NCBI GenBank assembly: GCA_003612405.1
Contig: RAYR01000012.1
Location: 62,001-126,000, forward strand
Source of the DNA: a bacterium 0.1xD8-71
Lineage (GTDB): Bacteria; Bacillota; Clostridia; Lachnospirales; Lachnospiraceae
Direction: 5' to 3'
DNA length: 64,000 nucleotides
The translations under genes and the position numbers were made by a program. Below the pieces are notes generated by a model. It saw only the letters and a list, made by a program, of their open reading frames with translations. It was not told the origin of the DNA and did not search any database. This document shows positions 59,866 through 64,000 of this stretch, in pieces (position 1 is the first letter of the stretch; the number at the start of each line of letters is the position of its first letter).

Positions 59866-61596
59866 ATGAATAAATTAGAATATCAAGTGGATCTCTTAAA
59901 CGCGATCAATCAGAAGCTGCGTAAAGATGAGAAAATGCTGCGGCTGATCTGCGAGACATCCAACAGTGCGTTCCTGTATTATAACTATGAGGAGGAAAAA
60001 GTTCAGACCATAGCGAACTGGGACCATTTCTTTGATTTTACGATTCAGGACATACGGGATCTGACAAAGCTGTATGACTGTGTGGAAGAGAAGTATATGA
60101 TTCCTCTTCGGGAAGTACTTTTTATAGAAAAACAGGGCATGAAAAGCCAGTCCATTGAGATCCGGCTTAAGGATAATCGTATCTGTATAGAAGTGGAGGT
60201 CAATATTGTCTACGATGACAATGGACAGCCGACAGATAAGATTATACGGTTCAAGGATGTGACCAAGTTTAACGCCCAGAATGATGAATTGACTTACATG
60301 GCTTATTATGATATTCTGACGGGTCTCTATAACCGAAATTATTTTGTGAGACTTCTGGGAGAATTTGTACGCCGCGCAGGGGAAGAGAATGAGATGGTGG
60401 CGGTGATGTTCCTGGACGTAGATGATTTCCGTAAGATCAATGACGGTATGGGAATTATTGTGGGTGATGAACTGGTGCAGCTGTTTGGGCAGTACCTGAT
60501 CGATCTGATGGGCGATAATGTGGTAATATCACATTTTAACAGTGATATTTACTGTATCGCTATCTATGGACCCTACGGGGCAAGAAGTGTGGAAACGATT
60601 TATCAGGCTATCAGGGAGCGGCTCAAGAAACCTTTTAAACTGACCAGTGGACAGGAGATTTTCATTACGGTGAGTGTGGGAGTCGCCGAGTATCCGGAGG
60701 CTGCTTCCAATACGCTGGAGCTGATTAACTGTGCTGAAATTGTCATGTTTAAGGCAAAGAGCAAGGGAAAGGATAAAATCCAGTATTTTGACGGTGCAAT
60801 TCTGAAGGATTTTCTACAGAATGTCAGTATTGAGACCAAATTAAAAGAGGCTGTGTTTGCGCAGAATTTCATGATGCATTTCCAGCCCCAGTTCCGCACC
60901 ACTGACAGAGACTTGCGGGGAGTGGAAGCATTGATCCGGTGGAAAGATGATACCGGTGACATGATAAGTCCGGCTGTCTTTATACCGATTGCGGAAAAGA
61001 ACGGTACGATTGTGCCAATCGGCACCTGGGTAATTGAGGAGAGTCTGAAAGCTTACGCAGACTGGAGGAGAAAATATCATTATCCACTGATCATGTCCAT
61101 CAATATATCGGCGATACAGTACAAGCAGCCGGATTTTATTGAGAAACTGTTGCAGATTCTGGAGAAATATGATATTTCACCCTATGAAATAGAATTGGAA
61201 ATTACAGAGTCCATTCTGATAGATGACTTTACGGAGATTACAGAGCGTCTTGCTATTTTGCGGGATATTGGCATTAAAATATCCCTGGACGACTTTGGGA
61301 CGGGTTTTTCTTCCCTGTCTTATCTGAAAGGATTGCCGATCGATACCTTAAAGATTGATAAATCCTTTATTGATACCGTAATCACTGATGAGAATACCAG
61401 AATCATCACAGAATCCATTATCTATATGGTCAAAAAGCTTGGGTTTGAGACCATAGCGGAGGGCGTGGAGACGGAGGAGCAGTTTAAATATCTCAATGAA
61501 ATCTCCTGTGATATCATTCAGGGATATTATCTTGGCAAACCGATGCCGGCGGCGGATATTGAGAAACTTCTGGCAAATATGACCGCGAATGTGTGA
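59866..61596 (+). CDS. Degenerate-GGDEF and EAL domain protein (probable c-di-GMP phosphodiesterase)
   Basis: The 576-residue protein has an N-terminal PAS-like sensor (about residues 1-140), a GGDEF domain (about 140-305) and an EAL domain (about 320-570). In the GGDEF domain the place of the catalytic GGDEF motif reads HFNSDIYCI, so cyclase activity is not expected. The EAL domain keeps VEALIRW, ELEITESIL, ISLDDFGTGFSSL, KIDKSFI and AEGVETEEQ, the residues needed for c-di-GMP hydrolysis. No membrane segment is seen. The next gene overlaps its tail. Confidence 0.92.
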   Translation: MNKLEYQVDLLNAINQKLRKDEKMLRLICETSNSAFLYYNYEEEKVQTIANWDHFFDFTIQDIRDLTKLYDCVEEKYMIPLREVLFIEKQGMKSQSIEIRLKDNRICIEVEVNIVYDDNGQPTDKIIRFKDVTKFNAQNDELTYMAYYDILTGLYNRNYFVRLLGEFVRRAGEENEMVAVMFLDVDDFRKINDGMGIIVGDELVQLFGQYLIDLMGDNVVISHFNSDIYCIAIYGPYGARSVETIYQAIRERLKKPFKLTSGQEIFITVSVGVAEYPEAASNTLELINCAEIVMFKAKSKGKDKIQYFDGAILKDFLQNVSIETKLKEAVFAQNFMMHFQPQFRTTDRDLRGVEALIRWKDDTGDMISPAVFIPIAEKNGTIVPIGTWVIEESLKAYADWRRKYHYPLIMSINISAIQYKQPDFIEKLLQILEKYDISPYEIELEITESILIDDFTEITERLAILRDIGIKISLDDFGTGFSSLSYLKGLPIDTLKIDKSFIDTVITDENTRIITESIIYMVKKLGFETIAEGVETEEQFKYLNEISCDIIQGYYLGKPMPAADIEKLLANMTANV

Positions 61597-61604
61597 GGCA
61601 ATTT

Positions 61605-62966
61605 ATGTTACTTGGCAGAATAACCGAACTGAATTATCTGAATAACTGTTACGACCGGGAAGGCAGTCAGATTCTTATCGTCTATGGACAGAAGCATATT
61701 GGTAAGACGGCGCTTGTGAAGGAGTTTATGAAAGACCGTCCCAATTATTACTATCTGGCCAGGGCCTGTTCAGAGAGAGAGCAGACTTATCAGTGGGGAC
61801 GGCAGATGGCCCATGACGGTTATGTTGTGGATAAGTTTCCCACATTTCATGATATTTTTGCGAAAATATCCCACCGTGCAGGCGGCAAGAAAGTAATTGT
61901 TATCGATGAGTTTCAGAATATTGTCAGGGCCAGTGACAGTTTTATGAAAGAACTGGTGGCCTTTGTGCACAGTCAATGGAACAGGGACGATGTGATGGTG
62001 ATTCTGTGCAGTTCTTCTATCGGATGGGTAGAAAACAGCATGATCACACGTATCGGTGAGGCGGCATATGAGTTGTCTGGACTGTTAAAAATAAAGGGCA
62101 TGTCCTTTGCGGATATCGTGGAGCGGTTTCCTAATTTCCGTATCGAGGAGTGCGTGGAGGCATATGCCATCTTAGGCGGCATCCCCGGCCTGTGGAATCA
62201 GTTTGATGACAGGCTGACCATCCAGCAGAATATCTGCCGGAATATTTTGGACTGCAATAGTTTCCTTTTTGAGGAAGGGGAACGGATTCTCACGGAACAG
62301 CTGCGGGAACCGGGTGTTTATAATACAATTATGGCTTCCATTGCGGCAGGCAATCATAAGTTAAATGATCTCTATCTGCATACAGAGTTTTCCCGGGCCA
62401 AGATCAGTGTGTATTTAAAAAATCTGATCGAGCTTGAGCTGGTGGAGAAAGTATTCTCCTATGATACCGCAGGCAAAGAAAATGTGCAGAAGGGAATTTA
62501 CAGGATCAGTCACCCTTTTGTGGAATTTTATTATACTTATATGTATCCGCATATGAGCGATTTACAGACGCTCTCTGTGGGAGAATTTTATAATCATTAT
62601 ATTATGCGGGATTTCAGACGCTATGTGTCGGGATACTTTAAGCAGATTTGCAGACAGCATCTGGCCATGTTAAATGAAAGGCACAGACTGCCGATCCTTC
62701 TGGATGATATCGGAGAGTGGATTGGAAAAGTGGGATCGTTGGATATCGTGTCTCAGGATGAAGAAGGACATACACTGATTGGATTGTGCAACTGGGAGAA
62801 ACCCATGACCTATGAGGATTATGAAAATCTGCTCCTCTATGCCAGAAAGGCGAAGATCAACCCGGATTATGTCTATATGTATACAGCCTTTCGCTTCGAT
62901 GAGAAGCTGAATCTGGAGGCCAAGATCAAGACCAACCTGAAACTGGTGCAGATTTCCGACCTGTAG
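61605..62966 (+). CDS. DUF234-type ATP-binding protein (archaeal ATPase family)
   Basis: The 453-residue protein begins LLGRITELNYLNNCYDREGS, then a Walker A (YGQKHIGKTALVKEF), a Walker B (VIVIDEFQNIV) and a C-terminal DUF234 region with a winged-helix and a restriction-nuclease-like stretch (about residues 330-450). Such proteins are common in Firmicutes and archaea; the function is not established. The ATG at 61605 is preferred, with GAGG at 61595-61598; a GTG at 61593 overlaps the stop of the EAL gene. The tight spacing implies co-transcription with it. Confidence 0.85.
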   Translation: MLLGRITELNYLNNCYDREGSQILIVYGQKHIGKTALVKEFMKDRPNYYYLARACSEREQTYQWGRQMAHDGYVVDKFPTFHDIFAKISHRAGGKKVIVIDEFQNIVRASDSFMKELVAFVHSQWNRDDVMVILCSSSIGWVENSMITRIGEAAYELSGLLKIKGMSFADIVERFPNFRIEECVEAYAILGGIPGLWNQFDDRLTIQQNICRNILDCNSFLFEEGERILTEQLREPGVYNTIMASIAAGNHKLNDLYLHTEFSRAKISVYLKNLIELELVEKVFSYDTAGKENVQKGIYRISHPFVEFYYTYMYPHMSDLQTLSVGEFYNHYIMRDFRRYVSGYFKQICRQHLAMLNERHRLPILLDDIGEWIGKVGSLDIVSQDEEGHTLIGLCNWEKPMTYEDYENLLLYARKAKINPDYVYMYTAFRFDEKLNLEAKIKTNLKLVQISDL

Positions 62967-63010
62967 AGCGGCAGGGAAGGCTGAACTGCTACATGGTATG
63001 TGAGGAAATT

Positions 63011-64000
63011 ATGGGAAAGAGTTTATATATTGCTGAGAAACCCAGCGTGGCAAGAGAATTTGCCAAAGCTTTAAAGTATGACATGAAGAACAAAGACGGC
63101 TATATGGAATCCCAGGAAGCAGTGGTAACCTGGTGTGTAGGACATCTGGTGACCATGAGTTACCCGGAGGTCTATGATGAGAAGTACAGGCGCTGGTCGT
63201 TGGATACCATTCCATTTATACCGGAAGAATTTAAGTATGAAGTGATCGACAGTGTGAAGAAGCAGTTCGGGATTGTAAGCGGTCTTTTGAACAGAGATGA
63301 TGTGGAAACCATCTATGTCTGTACCGACTCCGGGCGGGAGGGAGAATACATTTACCGTCTGGTGGAACAGCAGGCAGGCGTGGAAGGCAAGGTCAGAAAG
63401 CGCGTCTGGATTGATTCCCAGACAGAAGAGGAGATACTGCGGGGAATCCGGGAAGCCAAAGATCTTTCGGATTATGATAATCTCTCCGATGCAGCCTATC
63501 TGCGGGCCAAGGAAGATTATCTGATGGGTATTAATTTTTCCAGGGCTCTGACACTCAAGTACAGCTATCCGATCAAGAACTATTTACAGACAGATAAAGC
63601 GGTGGTTTCTGTGGGACGGGTGATGACCTGTGTGTTGGGCATGGTGGTCAACAGAGAACGGGAGATCAGGGAATTTGTGAAGATACCCTTTTACCGGATT
63701 CTCTTACAGACTGCCCTGGAGGGACATGAGTGCATCTTTGAATGGAAGGCGGCGGAGGGATCCAGATATTATCAGTCCCCGCAGATTTATAAAGATAACG
63801 GCTTCTTAAAAGAAGAGGAGGCAGATGCCTTTATTGCCTTTCTGAAAGAAGAGCCCCGGGAAGATCCTGTTATTGATAAGATTGAGAAGAAGAAGGAGAC
63901 CAAGAATCCTCCTTTGCTCTATAATCTGGCGGAACTGCAAAATGACTGTTCCAGGCTTTTTAAGATCAGCCCTGATGAGACTTTGCGGATTGCCCAGGAA
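63011..64000 (+). CDS. topB: DNA topoisomerase III (type IA), 3' end cut off by the window
   Basis: The frame is open from ATG 63011 to the window end (330 residues). The N-terminus SLYIAEKPSVAREFAKALK and the TOPRIM piece VCTDSGREGEYIYRLV (D106 to E112) mark a type IA topoisomerase, followed by the EDYLMGINFSRALTLKY region of domain IV. The active-site tyrosine lies beyond the window. In the TOPRIM motif the second Asp of the usual D-x-D-R-E is Gly (D106-S107-G108-R109-E110). A GAGGAAATT RBS precedes the ATG. Whether it is the housekeeping topB or an accessory copy cannot be judged from here. Confidence 0.88.
   Translation, partial: MGKSLYIAEKPSVAREFAKALKYDMKNKDGYMESQEAVVTWCVGHLVTMSYPEVYDEKYRRWSLDTIPFIPEEFKYEVIDSVKKQFGIVSGLLNRDDVETIYVCTDSGREGEYIYRLVEQQAGVEGKVRKRVWIDSQTEEEILRGIREAKDLSDYDNLSDAAYLRAKEDYLMGINFSRALTLKYSYPIKNYLQTDKAVVSVGRVMTCVLGMVVNREREIREFVKIPFYRILLQTALEGHECIFEWKAAEGSRYYQSPQIYKDNGFLKEEEADAFIAFLKEEPREDPVIDKIEKKKETKNPPLLYNLAELQNDCSRLFKISPDETLRIAQE

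Noticed and set aside
1..64000. Mobile elements, phage genes, CRISPR arrays, toxin-antitoxin or defence systems
   Set aside because: No transposase, integrase, spacer-repeat array or recognisable defence gene was found on either strand. The DUF234 ATPase and S66 peptidase are not by themselves evidence of defence.

Overview
The window looks like ordinary chromosome from a low-to-mid GC Gram-positive anaerobe of the Clostridia, most likely the family Lachnospiraceae. The reasons are the oxygen-sensitive enzymes (class III ribonucleotide reductase NrdD/NrdG and indolepyruvate:ferredoxin oxidoreductase), a T-box leader on tyrS, strong AGGAGG ribosome binding sites, a DUF4854 lipoprotein, and a gene order (an FlhB-like protein then YraN; der-plsY-gpsA; serC-serA-DUF1015) that is familiar from this group. 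The family call is inference; no rRNA is present. I see no insertion sequence, prophage, integrase or CRISPR array, and no gene with an obvious frameshift.

Layout. 1-1534: end of an FlhB C-terminal-like gene, yraN and pgeF. 1630-8523: signalling block with an OmpR-type regulator and a 901-residue multi-membrane-span histidine kinase, then a FapA/DUF342 protein carrying seven exact-length 26-residue repeats, then an HD-GYP response regulator. 8568-13945: prs (reverse), der-plsY-gpsA, metF (reverse). 14106-16147: a MoxR ATPase and its VWA partner. 16248-24102: a seven-gene operon for aromatic 2-oxoacid / aryl-CoA metabolism (thioesterase, acyl-CoA ligase, sodium symporter, iorA, iorB, phenylacetate-CoA ligase, ACT protein). 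24171-31439: T-box(Tyr)-tyrS, a DRE-TIM aldolase, a GH25 muramidase, a DUF3737 protein, an S66 LD-carboxypeptidase and convergent aroC. 31794-35981: VanY-like M15 peptidase, tgt, yajC and two DUF4854 surface proteins. 36144-43873: leuB, a membrane glycosyltransferase, ilvD, ilvB and an L,D-transpeptidase. 44057-51608: serC-serA, a small reverse gene, a DUF1015 protein, glgB with a coiled-coil tail, and an MscS channel. 51692-54685: tRNA-Thr(CGT), then nrdD-nrdG behind a pair of NrdR boxes. 54753-57121: a reverse pair of small membrane proteins (one only 47 residues) and a two-gene ABC transporter. 57248-64000: argH, asd, a degenerate-GGDEF/EAL protein, a DUF234-type ATPase and the start of a topoisomerase III gene cut by the window end.

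How it fits together. Most of the window is housekeeping: amino-acid synthesis (Leu/Ile/Val, Ser, Arg, the Asp family, chorismate), phospholipid precursors, nucleotide precursors, glycogen, cell-wall remodelling (GH25, S66, M15, L,D-transpeptidase) and tRNA charging or modification. The less ordinary parts are the repeat-bearing FapA protein beside a c-di-GMP phosphodiesterase, the arylpyruvate/aryl-CoA operon with an operator-like inverted repeat at its promoter, the translationally coupled small membrane protein pair, the DUF1015 gene with a ParB/Srx-like DGHHR motif next to serC-serA, the coiled-coil tail on GlgB, the paired DUF4854 surface proteins, and a topoisomerase III whose TOPRIM motif lacks one of the usual aspartates. 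I did not find a complete, clearly new defence or mobile system.
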